Part shown: positions 1-15,555 of the stretch, piece by piece
How positions within the stretch are numbered: the stretch's first letter is position 1
How the letters are laid out: each line of letters starts with the position of its first letter
NCBI GenBank assembly: GCA_034509925.1
Contig: CM067537.1
Span: 2,350,001 to 2,414,000 of the forward strand
Reading direction: 5' to 3'
Source: Hirudinaria manillensis
Taxonomy: Eukaryota > Annelida > Clitellata > Hirudinida > Hirudinidae
Length of the DNA: 64,000 bases
Translations under genes and position numbers: made by a program
Notes under the pieces: generated by a model
What the model was told of the DNA's origin: nothing
Databases searched by the model: none
The model's input: only the letters and a program-made list of their open reading frames with translations

Positions 1-107
1 AACCAAACTAAACTAACGCAACTAAGTTCGACTGATCAGTCAATCGGCTAATCAATCAAAGAATCAATCAATCAATCAAATTCTATGTGAATGACAATCT
101 CACTTAC

Positions 108-1346
108 CCCCATAATCAAAGATTCGAGGAATGAAGACACCTGTTCTTGCCAGCCAATCGAACTGAAAATTTTGGATGTGGTGCTGTTGATGAGGAAATC
201 TAATTGGAGGGCTTAAGTCAGGTGGCTGATCGCTATTGGAGGATCTTTGGTGAATGGGCGGAGCCATCGAGGATGGAATGGGGGTACGAGAAAAATTCGA
301 GGTTCTGTTATCATGGAGCTTGTTGAAGACGACTCTCTTGTCCGCCATGTTTTGTTGGAGTGACGTCACTGGGGAATGGAATGCACTTCCTGTTGCTGCC
401 GAGAGGAGGGAGAGAGTCGTATTGGAAAAGACTCCACTTGAACCTTAAAGAGGTCGATGAATATTCATTGGCTTCGATTAATTAAAACCGTGCATGGAAT
501 GCGCCAGTCGATGAGATGGAATCCGTTAGCATAATTAATTGCTTGCCAAATCAAAGTGAAGTTGGCGCGTGCAGACATTGGCACATTTAAAGATTTTAAA
601 GCACATTTTCTGATATTTATTAACAAAATTATAACATAAAAATATCGAATATTTCATCCTAGTGTTCGTAATTTAAGCATCACTATCCATAACATGAATA
701 TTCATTGTCATAATTGCTGATTATTAATTACAAATCACTGACCCATAACCCTTGAAGTATTGAATCTCCTGAAAAGATCAACCGTCGACGAATTAAACAG
801 ACTTCCGTGAACCGACCCATCTTCTTTGACCTCGTTTGAACCCAGGTGACCTTCGCCTTTGTCTCCATGGAAACTGGAACTGCTGGAAGAAGACCTCGAC
901 TCTCGACGATGCGAGGAGAAGTCTCTGTCGTGGTTCTCGTTCTCGCTCAGACTCGACTCATCGTTGCTAGGCAACTCCCCTCGTCCCTCGTCGTCGTCAT
1001 CGTCATCGTCTCTTTCCCTCTTGACGTACTTGTCCAGGAGGTCTTGCTGTTTCGAGTCCAGACCGGAGCGGAATGGAGCAAGGGGTCCGTCTTCGCGGAT
1101 CCTGGAGAACTCTTTCGACTCATCAGGAGGACTGGATGCACGGAGGACGTACTTGCCGACTGGAAACGATCTGTCGACAGAACGGTCGTCGGAGTACACG
1201 CCGGAGCAGAGGCCGGGCGGATACGAGGCCGCGGAACGATGGCGGTGGTCGAGGTCATTGGGGTTCTGGTTGTCCTCGATGTTCGACGCCGGAGAAAGTA
1301 GAGCGTCGATGCTGAAGTTCTTCCTCTTGTCCTCAGTTTTGAACAT
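108..1346 (-). CDS. Mnx-like homeobox protein, 5' part (two exons; homeodomain outside window)
   Basis: Two coding exons on the minus strand, 743-1346 and 108-368. The first ends with G|GTCAGT and the second starts after CCCAG; the phases match (G + TG), and a GTAAGT donor follows at 107, so the gene continues past the left edge. The N-terminus carries KNFSIDALLSP, very like the Eh1-type KNFRIDALLA of Mnx/HB9 proteins. The end of exon 2 reads FQFDWLARTGVFIPRIFDY, comparable with the Mnx pre-homeodomain stretch FQLDQWLR...ILPKMPDF. Between them are Asp-rich (about residues 113-119) and Ser-rich low-complexity tracts. Mnx proteins are nuclear DNA-binding factors; the Eh1 motif recruits Groucho-type corepressors. 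The assignment rests on the two flanking motifs only, because the homeodomain is not visible. Another NK/ANTP-class family is possible. Confidence 0.55.
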
Positions 1347-2083
1347 GTCGCCTGTAGGAACTATGGAACGCTGCGTGTGTTACGAGTCCGGAACGACGAG
1401 GCACCTAACCTCACGATGAAACTCTGCGATTCACCAGTACGGACGGACGGACGGACGGGCGGGTATGGAATTTATGGAAGCAACAAGACGACCTGCTGGA
1501 AAGAGAATGGCTGTGCATCAACCTCGGCTCGGAAAGGATGACGCTAATGATGAACTGAACGCACGGAATTCGCGCTCGCATTTCCGTTCCGCCAGTTGTT
1601 TTACGAGTCGAACGATCCGATTGGTCGCCGGCGACCTGACGTCACAGCCAGGTGGGCGGGGCCGGTGGCGGTCGAAGAGCCACTTAAAAAAGAATTATGC
1701 TCAGTGCGTGGAAAGCGGTTGGCTGTTTAATTAAGGAGCGCGAGAAGTGCTGATGGAGGCGCGAAGAGAGAGAGTAACAGGCGTCTGCCATCGATTCCCG
1801 CTCTTACACTTTCTCTTCTCGAGAATTATGTATTACAATTATTCGGATGGACAACAAGTCTTTGAGCGAGAATATCAAATGCGAATATTATTATTATTAT
1901 TATTGTTATTATTATTGTTATTGTTATTATTATTGTTGATGTTTTTATATTTATTGTTGTTATGGTTATTATCTCAACATTAATGTTGCCGTATTGATAT
2001 TGTTATTGGTTATAACAAATAAAAATACATTCAAATTTAACATTCAAAAATGTTAAATAATAATAATAATAATAATAATAATG

Positions 2084-2177
<94 letters not shown>

Positions 2178-3293
2178 ATTATTTGACGCCATCACGGCAA
2201 ACATTGATCACCTATGGCTTGTTTGTGGAGCGTGACGTCAGCACTACTATCAGGATTTAAAGATGGCCAATGCCGCTTAATGAACTTATCAATGCTCAGA
2301 TCTGCTTAAGAGAAAGAAAAATATGTTTGTGGTTTATTGAAAGGAATAATGCAAATAATAAAAAAGAAAATGATGATAATAATAATAATAGTTTTAATAA
2401 TAACAATGATAGGAAATTCGCTGATATAACTCTGATATTATTTGCCTTGTCCATCGTCTTTTTGGTTTACCAGTATCATTATTAATAATTATGATTGTTA
2501 TAATTTGATATTTAGTTTGAATTCAATTCATTTGAAAATGATTCGATTCCACAGAGACTCCCAGAGAAGCTAATCAGATGAACAATGCCTTGTCCAGATA
2601 GAGTTGGCCATTTAGCATTGTTTACCCGTGTAAATTAATAAAACACATCTGTACTGTCCGTGACAAAGAGACCTTTTCGAAGACTTTGCAAAACGCTCCA
2701 ATATCAAGAATGGATTTGCTATTTTAAAAATCGACGGCAGAATTTAGCAATTGTTTGGAAATGATAGTTGACTAATTTTAGATGACGATGATTGATTAAA
2801 ATATTGTTAGGAAGAAAGTTTGATTTGTTTTGGACTTTTGTTTGTTTAGTCAAATGAGATACGAACACTTCGGTGGACGTTTTTCAGTGACGGTGCTTGT
2901 AAATGAATTTAATTTATGGAAATTTTTGTTTACATATCCATGTAAAATTGATTACAAATGATCACTAGATTTACGTTCTTAAAAATTCAAATTTGCTCGC
3001 TCTAATAATTTATTTGTCAGTTCAAAGTGAAATATGAGATGACCTTGTCTGCATTTGGCATATCTGTTAACGATTTGTCACAGTTTTTATTATTAACTGA
3101 TAAAGTCAAACAAATTAAAATATTTTTTATTTTTTAGATTTGAAACAAACTAAATTTTGCTTCATTAATAAAGAAAGGACCCTGCAAAAATCTATAAGCT
3201 ACGTCCTGCGACATTTTACCTAAGGCTAATTCGTCAACAGGTCTATCGTACCTTGCCTGCAGATTATTTACGCAGCTTTGATTATCTTCAGAT
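1347..3293. other. Spacer between the Mnx-like gene and GCDH, with microsatellites
   Basis: Contains the presumed upstream region of the Mnx-like gene, including a GGAC-type tetranucleotide run near 1441-1460 and relatively GC-rich DNA to about 1740. A TTA/TTG-rich tract lies at about 1887-1985 and a long (AAT)n array at about 2055-2175. I see no convincing coding exon; the short frames here are homopolymeric or translate repeats. Confidence 0.6.
2055..2175. repeat. (AAT)n microsatellite, about 120 bp
   Basis: Near-perfect trinucleotide array with one GAT interruption near its start. It lies in the spacer upstream of GCDH and gives a false poly-Asn reading frame. Confidence 0.95.
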
Positions 3294-6200
3294 ATGATCA
3301 CCACTTTATGCAGAAATGCTGTTGAAGTGACGAAACACTCGCGCGTTTTGAATCGAATTTTGTTGTCAAGAAGTTTTCAAAAGTCTTCCGACGATGCAAA
3401 ATCTGCTAACATTTCTGTTCAAAGCACGAGGAATGCTTCATCGGCTTCAAATCGTTGGTGTTTTCACTTATTTTAAAATATTTAGATATCATCTGTGCAT
3501 TTAAAAATAGATCTTTCATCTGTTAACAGCTAAAAGCATTCCAAAAACTGAAGGTTAATAATATTTCAGTCAGTGAATCTGTAAAGTCTGAAATATTACA
3601 ACGAATGATATTGGATGATTACTAATAAAGCATAATTTTATTTTAAAGTTTCAAAATTGGACTGGAAGGATCCATTGCTAGCAGAAACCTTGTTGGATGA
3701 AGAAGAAATCTTGATTAGGGACTCTTTCAGAGATTATTGCCAGGAAAAGTTGATGCCAAGAGTTCTTAAAGCCAACAGAGAAGAAAGTAAGTCAAGAAGT
3801 TTTACTTTGAAATTAAATCATTTGAATTTTAATTGATAATCTATGCAACTGGATTAGAACAGCTCTTCCCAATGTTTCAGTTAAGTAAAATAGGACAAAC
3901 CAACACCATGTCAAAAGCAGACATCACTGAGAATTTTGTAAAATTTTCAGTTTTCGACAAAGAGATCATGAAGGAGATGGGACAGCTTGGCGTACTTGGT
4001 TCGACCATCAAGGGCTATGGCTGCGCAGGGACTTCTTACGTTGCTTACGGACTTCTTGCCAAGGAAGTTGAAAGGTTTAAAAAAAAAGTCTTTTATAAAA
4101 ACATGTTATTTGCTTCAAGCTAGCTAATCTTAACTCTTTGTTTAATAATTTTTATTAAATTCAGTTTTTCTTCATAATATCATATTCATAGATTGTCTTT
4201 ATAAAGCTTCTAAATTCAATTTAATGTGATCTGAAATTGAAATAGCTCATCAATAAGTTTGCAAGCGGTAATTTTAATCAAGGATTTGATGATTTTCACT
4301 TGACCTTCAACTCCTTTCTAGGGTGGACAGTGGCTACAGGTCAGCCATGAGTGTCCAATCCTCCCTGGTTATGCACCCCATCAACGCTTACGGAACTGAT
4401 GCCCAAAAGGAGAAGTACCTTCCACTGCTAGGCAAGAATCTGTTTTTTTTGTCGCATTTGCATTAATTAATTCAATTAATTAAGCAACTGGTAATGCAGT
4501 TTGATTAATAATAATTATAATTAAATAATAATAATTATAATTTGGACTTGTTAATAATGTATGTTAACTGGACTCTTGCCATCTGCAATTAACTCTATTG
4601 AATATTAATTGTACAAAGATTCAAAATAAGGAATTTTCAATCAGATTGTTCCGGTAAGATATTTAATGCAAACATGAAGAGTAATCATTACTATTATTAT
4701 AATTTATTATTATTATTATTATTATAAGCCTCGTCATAAAAGAAACAAGTCAGATTAATGTAAACAAAGTGAAGTTCATGAAGCCATTGGAATTTCAGCC
4801 AGAGGCGAGTTGATAGGGGCGTTCGGACTCACGGAGCCGAACCACGGCAGCGACCCCGGTGGCATGGAAACGAGGGCCAAGTATGATGCCGACCAGAAGT
4901 GTTACATCCTCCATGGTACCAAATCATGGTTCGTGCCTCCGGTCAAATTTCTTGCAGAAATTTGTTTCTTTTTCTTTTTAATCAATAATTACATCTTAAA
5001 TTTGTTATAATATTTTTTTTTTGAATTTATGAGTTTATTAAGGTATCAAAACAACTGAAAGAACAAATAGCAAATTGGATATATATAATATTAAACAAAT
5101 ATTAATAACAGAGTTTAAGAAAGCCTAATGTTACATATTAAACTTATTACCATAATAATAGTTTAATAATAATACTGTTCAACAGAACCCGTTATTGATC
5201 AAAGATTCATTTATGACTTTGTTTACAAACTCCCTTTTAACATCCGACTCGTCAGGATAACGAATTCTCCGATCGCCGACGTCTTCATCGTCTGGGCAAA
5301 GTCGGAGGCCCACGGCAACAAGATCAAGGGATTCATCCTCGAGAAGGGCATGGAGGGACTCACAGCACCCACCATCCACGGCAAGTTCTCTCTCAGGGCC
5401 AGCATCACGGGTCAGATCGCCATGGATTCAGTCAAGGTTCCCGAGGAGAATCTCCTGCCCCATGCCAGTGGTTTAGGGGTTGGTACTTTGACAAACAGCC
5501 ATTTAATGCCGTCCATAGTTACAGCTCCTCTTTAAAAAAATAATGTAGAGGTATCTCTTTGTAAACAGTATTGATCACTAAGATCACATTGCTTCACCTT
5601 AGCTTATGATAGCTTTCAAAAGCTTAAGGCTCTGATTTATAGTTCTTTTACTCTGTCGCATCCAGGGTCCATTTGGGTGTCTGAATAATGCCAGGTATGG
5701 GATTGCTTGGGGGGTCCTCGGAGCTGCCGAGTTCTGTCTCCACACGGCTCGTCAGTACACCTTGGACAGGTATGTTCAGTTGCATTGCAATGAAGAGTGA
5801 GTTGGTAGTCTTTATGGAAAAATTCATAGCAATCATGTCAATCCAATGCTGATCATCCAATTCTGTGATGAATTTTCAGATCAAAATGATTCATTCATAT
5901 CGATTCAACTCACAGGATACAGTTCAAGAGGCCGCTTGCCAAGAACCAGCTGATCCAGAAGAAGCTGGCAGACATGGTGACTGAGATTGCTCTCGGTCAG
6001 CAGGCTTGTCTCCAAGTCGGAAAACTCAAGGATCGGGGACAGTGAGTTGTTTGGTTCTTTCCTTGAAGCTCGGATTGCTTGGACATCATCATTGTCAAAA
6101 TTAGATGCTGATGATTTGGTCAAACTTTAGGGATTTATCATACTGCATTCTCAACTGTTGTTATGATGTTATTTAAGCTTTTAAAAAGGATAAACCATGA

Positions 6201-6893
6201 CTACGTAATAGCTGTTAAAAAAGCATATTTGCGAGGGAAATGGAATCCTTTAATGGGGTGCAAAGAAATTGTTTTTATAGTGTGAAATCACCACCATTCA
6301 AATTCCTAAACTTTCAGAGAGGCACCCGAGATGATCTCCCTGATCAAGAGGAACAACTGCGGCAAGGCCCTCGACATCGCCAGAGCCGCACGCGACATGC
6401 TGGGTGGAAATGGAATAGCTGACGAATACCACGTCATAAGGCACTGCATGAACTTGGAAGCCGTCAACACGTACGAAGGTAACGTCTCGAAGAATCCGCC
6501 TCGTTTTTCGTTAAGACAACCTGGGTCTCTGTAAACAATCCGCGCAAAAACAAGAGAACTGAAATTGCCCATTAAGCTTTTATTGTTAGGAAGTATTTGA
6601 ATTTTTAAAGTGCCAATGATTTTCACAATTGAAAATGCTTAATTAATCTCACATCAAGAGCAAACAATACAACCTGTATGTACCTTTGAATGAGCAAATC
6701 TTCTGGCATCATTTTAATTAAAATAAACGATTGATTGCTAGGAGTTAAATATTAATTAATTAATTGACTTTGGTCGTGAGACGAGACTAACTGACTGATG
6801 ACTGAATATTTTTATTCAGGTACCCATGACATCCATGCACTAATCCTTGGAAGGGCCATCACGGGCTTGCAGGCATTCACCTCTGACAACTGA
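3294..6893 (+). CDS. GCDH: Glutaryl-CoA dehydrogenase, mitochondrial
   Basis: FAD-dependent acyl-CoA dehydrogenase that oxidises and decarboxylates glutaryl-CoA to crotonyl-CoA in lysine and tryptophan breakdown in the mitochondrial matrix. Ten exons: 3294-3453, 3649-3786, 3951-4074, 4322-4431, 4799-4928, 5256-5478, 5666-5769, 5916-6041, 6318-6478, 6820-6893; all phases agree, giving 449 aa (human 438). The N-terminus is basic, Ser/Arg-rich and lacks acidic residues early, as in a mitochondrial targeting peptide. The rest aligns closely with human [27 protein letters not shown]-type loop, [18 protein letters not shown] and the catalytic-base segment TYEGTHDIH (Glu near residue 425). Intron 4 is a GC-AG intron (4432-4798). 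The exon 1 donor (C|GTTGGT) is the least certain boundary. Poly(A) signals AATAAA occur at 6940 and 7240. It converges on the Dishevelled-like gene. Confidence 0.95.
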
Positions 6894-7229
6894 GGGATCC
6901 ACACTCCATTTCTGCCTCAAATATTGCCTTCTTTGACATAATAAACATAGAATTCTACTAAATATAATCCACTTGACTGCAGATGCAACAAACCAAAGTG
7001 CCTTTTTCCTCCAATCGTGGAGTATTGGGTTGCAATCTAACAACAATAATAATTAAGGACTGACATCCCTTGTCGAGGAAGCTTTTGTTCTTATATCCTC
7101 AATGTTATTTTCAGACTTGCGTCTATCTCAAACTTATCGTTAAGTTACAACTTATCCTTTGTGATGGATTATGTCCTACATAACAAATATGTACTCCTAT
7201 GATCTGATAACAATCATGCACCAATCTTA

Positions 7230-7245
7230 TTTTATTCCCAATAAA
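7230..7245. promoter_or_regulatory. Back-to-back poly(A) signals of two convergent genes
   Basis: TTTATT at 7231-7236 (AATAAA on the minus strand) and AATAAA at 7240-7245 (plus strand) sit 3 bp apart between the convergent GCDH (+) and Dishevelled-like (-) genes. This suggests the 3' UTRs meet or overlap here. GCDH also has an earlier AATAAA at 6940. Confidence 0.5.
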
Positions 7246-7471
7246 GACTTGAATCACTATCGTTTGACACTGTCAAAGTAGATACGAACACAGAAAAAAT
7301 ATGAATACATCTCGTAGTCAAATAAAAAAACAAAAACAGTTCAAAACGTCAATTCACGGAGGTAAAAAAGAAGTAGTGTTGCCATGGATAAAAGTCTGCC
7401 TAGAAAATAACTCGTCTCAAAAATTGGAGCGAGAAGCTGTCAGATAAAATAACTCTAACGGGGAATGATCA

Positions 7472-8857
7472 TCAGTAGAAGGGCGCGGACGAGGGGAGCG
7501 GCCTGTCTGAGACTAGGGCGTACCATCCGTCCTCGTGGAACCTTCTTTCGGATCCGGAGAGAAAACCGGACTCCAAGAGCATCTGAGCATAGGCTCTGGC
7601 CTCGTTGCGTGCGGACATCCTCGGGACGGTGCTCTGGATCCAGGCGATCAGCTCCGATCCCATCAGAGGTCTCCTTAAGTTCTGAAGTCTTCCACTAGGA
7701 GGTGGTAAAGCGTACTGAGGCATGGCGGAGGCGTACTTTCTCGGGTCGTGATATCCCATGTCCATGTAAGAAGGTGCCATGGGGAGGTAGCCACCCCTGC
7801 TTGGATAACCTGGCGTGAGATGAGGGTAATAGGAACTGTGAGGCATGATCGCACTCGGAGGTCTACCATACTCCATCCTGGCATTGTGGGCATCAAAACT
7901 CTCCTCAAACCTCCTTCTTCTTGGAACTCTGTCATCATCTGCCATATGATTTCTAGCCAGAGTTCCTTCCCTCGATCCGTGTCCATAGACGGATCCGAAC
8001 TCGTACATGTCGGTGTACCTGGACTCGACCATGCCCTCTGGGTGATCATTTAAATCCCAGTACTTAGCAAGAACCATAGTCAACACACCCGGCTTTGACA
8101 TTTCTTGTCTGAGAATGGCAAGGGCTTCATCGTTCGTTTTGTCATCGAGGTTGCATCCGTTGACTTCTAAGATCAAATCTCCGGGCTCAACCTTTCCAGT
8201 TTCCTCTGCAGCTCCTCCTTTCTTGACGCAGCCAATGAATATTCCACAATCACCCTGGCTACCGTTTGCATGGCCGACAATGGTTATTCCAAGACTCTTG
8301 CTGGTGTCGAGTTGAATGGTCACTATCTCAGTTGCCAGTGAAATGCAGCTACTCACCATGCTCAGTCCATCAGCATCAGGTAACTTTCTCTTGCTCTTCC
8401 TCCAACGACGACGTTGGCATTTCGAAACTGAGGTCATCGCACTTTCGTTGGCAGCCTTGGGGCTCTCGTTATCTTTCAAAGTGCCAGTTGAAGAAATTGA
8501 AGAGTCAAATTTGGGTTTTACTGCACTGTCGTTCAGACTGTTATGCTTGTCGCTAAAATCATCATTCGAGCTTCTTTTCTTGAGTTCGTGGTAGCTTTCA
8601 AGCTGAGAATCGTTTACTAAAACATTCGAGTTCCTGTCGAATTCGGCGTTCGTACTCAAATTTTGCAGCCATTGCCTTGTATGAGTCATCCTAGCTTCAA
8701 CTGAACAAGAATCAGCGATGGACTCGCACTCGGGATCGTCGTTTTCGTCATTTAATGGACGTTTGCTTCCATTTTTGCGATTTCTCGCAGCCTTGCTCTT
8801 GACAGGGAGGCAGTTTGCAATGCAAGAGAACTTTTCCTTTTTGTTTTCTTTCGACAT
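7472..8857 (-). CDS. Dishevelled-like PDZ-DEP protein without DIX domain, intronless
   Basis: A single 461-aa open frame starting at ATG 8857 (the frame extends upstream only with non-ATG codons). Residues about 146-175 are a basic patch plus a Ser-rich stretch that precede the PDZ domain just as in Dishevelled (compare DSTMSLNIITVTLN). The PDZ domain spans about 176-265, with ligand-binding loop SLGITIVG, GIFIGCVKKGGAA and VEPGDLILEVNG. A divergent DEP domain lies at about 390-452 (SARNEARAYAQMLLESGFL compared with PERREARKYASGLLKAGL). Canonical Dishevelled proteins are about 600-750 aa and start with a DIX domain that polymerises to build Wnt signalosomes. No DIX is present here, and residues 1-145 look disordered. 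It may be a divergent, possibly retroposed paralogue acting in PDZ/DEP-dependent (planar polarity-like) steps; that role is inference. Confidence 0.8.
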   Translation of the reverse strand: MSKENKKEKFSCIANCLPVKSKAARNRKNGSKRPLNDENDDPECESIADSCSVEARMTHTRQWLQNLSTNAEFDRNSNVLVNDSQLESYHELKKRSSNDDFSDKHNSLNDSAVKPKFDSSISSTGTLKDNESPKAANESAMTSVSKCQRRRWRKSKRKLPDADGLSMVSSCISLATEIVTIQLDTSKSLGITIVGHANGSQGDCGIFIGCVKKGGAAEETGKVEPGDLILEVNGCNLDDKTNDEALAILRQEMSKPGVLTMVLAKYWDLNDHPEGMVESRYTDMYEFGSVYGHGSREGTLARNHMADDDRVPRRRRFEESFDAHNARMEYGRPPSAIMPHSSYYPHLTPGYPSRGGYLPMAPSYMDMGYHDPRKYASAMPQYALPPPSGRLQNLRRPLMGSELIAWIQSTVPRMSARNEARAYAQMLLESGFLSGSERRFHEDGWYALVSDRPLPSSAPFY

Positions 8858-10561
8858 TCGAGAAGTAATATGCCCAGTAAGATACAAATACCGATGATAA
8901 TTAAGACCCGAAGTTCGAATTAGCTACTTTCGCCGGCAACTCTCTTCTAAACAACTGACCCAATTATCTACGGCGTGATTGGTTAGATTAAAATGTTCAA
9001 AGAGGCAAAGGAAATTTAGTTTTTTAGTTTAATTAATTAAATTAAGTCAAATGTTATTTTATTTTATATAAAAAATTAAAACTATTAAAAATATTTAATT
9101 TAACATTACAAGCAAGACAGTTTTGACATTGTCGTTTAAGAAATGTATTGTGAGCAATCTTATATAAAAACGCGGATAATGAAATATTACAAATAAGTAA
9201 TTCATAATAATTATGAATAATATAAAATGTGATACATTGGTTCCGGACGAGTATATTAAATGTGAACTCGTTAGCTCGGCTATTCATAAATGACCTCAGA
9301 TCGAATCGTCAAATTTCGAGTATGAATCCACATTATTAAGTTATTTATGACCTGTCTAACTTTTTTAAAATAAGAATTTTGTTTCGGTTAAATTTTAACA
9401 TTCAAATGTACTTATTGAGATGTTTCAAACGCTAATTAAGCTGCTATAGCAACTATAATTACTTGTGCAAAGGTTAATATATTATCATGTATGTTATATA
9501 CCAAACAATAACAATTTCCTTTTTAAGCAAATTCGTTCATAATGTTCGTGCCCGATCTAATATTAGCTTTTGACCTGGTGTACATTTTAAAACCCAAACA
9601 AATTTGATTATTTTAATTAATTGATAACGATCGAATTTAAATAGACTTGAATTTGATTAGCTCTTTTATCTTATACGTTTTGCCACCCAAATATATCCAA
9701 CCTTATCTATACTATTTTAAGATAAACAACTCAACTATTTATCAAACGTAGAATTCTTAAAGACATTAAAATATATAATTTGTTTCTTTGATTGGTCACT
9801 GATTACATTTCAATTTCCCCCAAAAAAATATTTCTAAAAAAAAACATATCTTTAGTTTCATTTTCTAATCTGAAATTCCATTTTTCAGTTCAACGATTTT
9901 GAGTACTTAAAAAAACCTTCCAACTGTAAATTATTTCTTAAAAAAGCACCGGTCTTTTTTAAAATAAACATTCCATATCCATGATATCGTGGTCCTACAG
10001 GGATAAAAAAAATACGCCCAAACAAAATTATAGTTTAACCATAATATATTATATAATAAAATATAACTATAAGAAATTAAGTTAAATTTCTTCAAAATTT
10101 GATTATCACGTAAAATATTCTGGACCAGCTACTTCATACTGGAGACTTAAGCTAATGCCTGCTAATACACCTCCACCTAGCGGTGCATGGAAAAAATCCA
10201 TTTCCAACCAATGGTCATTGAAAGCATTCGAAATTTGTTTATTTTCTTCTCCAAATAAAAATAAATAGCAATCGAATGGCGGTGATTAAACAATTAAACA
10301 AACCATCGAACGTGTGATAACCACTTAGCAACCACTTAGCAACCACTTAGCAACCACTTGGTAACCAATCTGTGAACTCTTGAGAGACCAACCGTAGAAG
10401 TTCTTCCAATGACGATGACGACGACGACGACGATGATGATGTTGTTGATGACGATGATGATGTTGATGATGACGATGATGATGGAGAGGAAGACGAAGAA
10501 GACGACGATGATTGTGGGGAAGGAGAGGGATTTTTTCGAATGTACAGGACTTCGAGGGAGT
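8858..10561. other. AT-rich spacer upstream of the Dishevelled-like gene, 3' of tropomyosin
   Basis: Strongly AT-rich DNA with no supportable exon. In particular there is no frame resembling a DIX domain upstream of 8857. An 11-bp tandem repeat (CCACTTAGCAA, about four copies) lies at 10321-10361. A minus-strand AATAAA (TTTATT at 10238-10243) is a plausible tropomyosin poly(A) signal. GAC/GAT-rich tracts at 10409-10515 abut the last tropomyosin exon. Confidence 0.6.
10321..10361. repeat. 11-bp tandem repeat, about 4 copies
   Basis: Unit CCACTTAGCAA repeated three full times with a partial fourth, in the presumed 3' region of tropomyosin. Confidence 0.85.
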
Positions 10562-14645
<4,084 letters not shown>

Positions 14646-15512
14646 CGTGTTGAAAGCTGCCATTGCCATCTTGTTCGGTTTTGAGTGTGACCAACGAGAG
14701 AAGAAACAATAACTCTGGAAAAGGTGACTAAGTTGCGAAGCTCCTCTTTCGTTGTTTTGCGTCGGTAGCGAAAGCGACTGATTGACCGATTGACCGATTG
14801 ACCGATTGATTGATTGATTGGTTGATTGATCGATCGATCGATTGACTATCTTGAATCTTCTTCAATAGCCTCTTTTTGAGCTCAGAACGACTTGAAAAAC
14901 CCTTCGACAAGAGAAGAACCTTTCCGTAGAAGAGCCTTTCGAGAGGAGTCGAGAGGAGTCGAGCAGGACGAAGAATAGCCGGGAATGAATTCTAACAGGA
15001 TTCTTAAAGAACACGGAGCTTGCATTCCTAAAGTTGAATACCAGGAGCTGGAAAGATGGAGAGAGAAGCAGCCCCGAAACTCTGCTTTTCCAGCAGCTGC
15101 AGTTTCAATCCTTTGCCTCTCTTTCTCAGCCTATCCACCTTTTCTTTTTATTTTTAGTTCCAGAGGTACTCGAAGCGGTCCTTTCCGTACAACAACAACA
15201 CCAAAAACAACAACAACAACAACAACAACAATACTATCAACATCACCGACGACTATGACGATGACGACGACTATCAACATCATTATCACCACCAACACTA
15301 TCAACATCATCGACGATATCATCACCAACAACAACGACAACAAGAACCATAGCAACTACAACTTCACCACCTGTTGCTGGAGCCACATCCCACCTCCAAG
15401 ATGTTCTTTGGGTGAGAAACTGATGGAAACGTATACTCTTAGTATTTATTATTCTTATTAATATTTTTAATGATGGCATTATTGCCCAGTTGTTTTTAAT
15501 ATTATTTTATCA

Positions 15513-15555
<43 letters not shown>

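Noticed and set aside
859-1419. Plus-strand frames antisense to the Mnx-like exon
   Set aside because: Shadow frames of a GC-rich exon; the minus strand carries the recognisable motifs and matching splice phases.
2050-2235. Poly-Asn frames, here and at 13119-13371, 20176-20505 and 36833-37042
   Set aside because: Translations of AAT microsatellites with no flanking coding signal.
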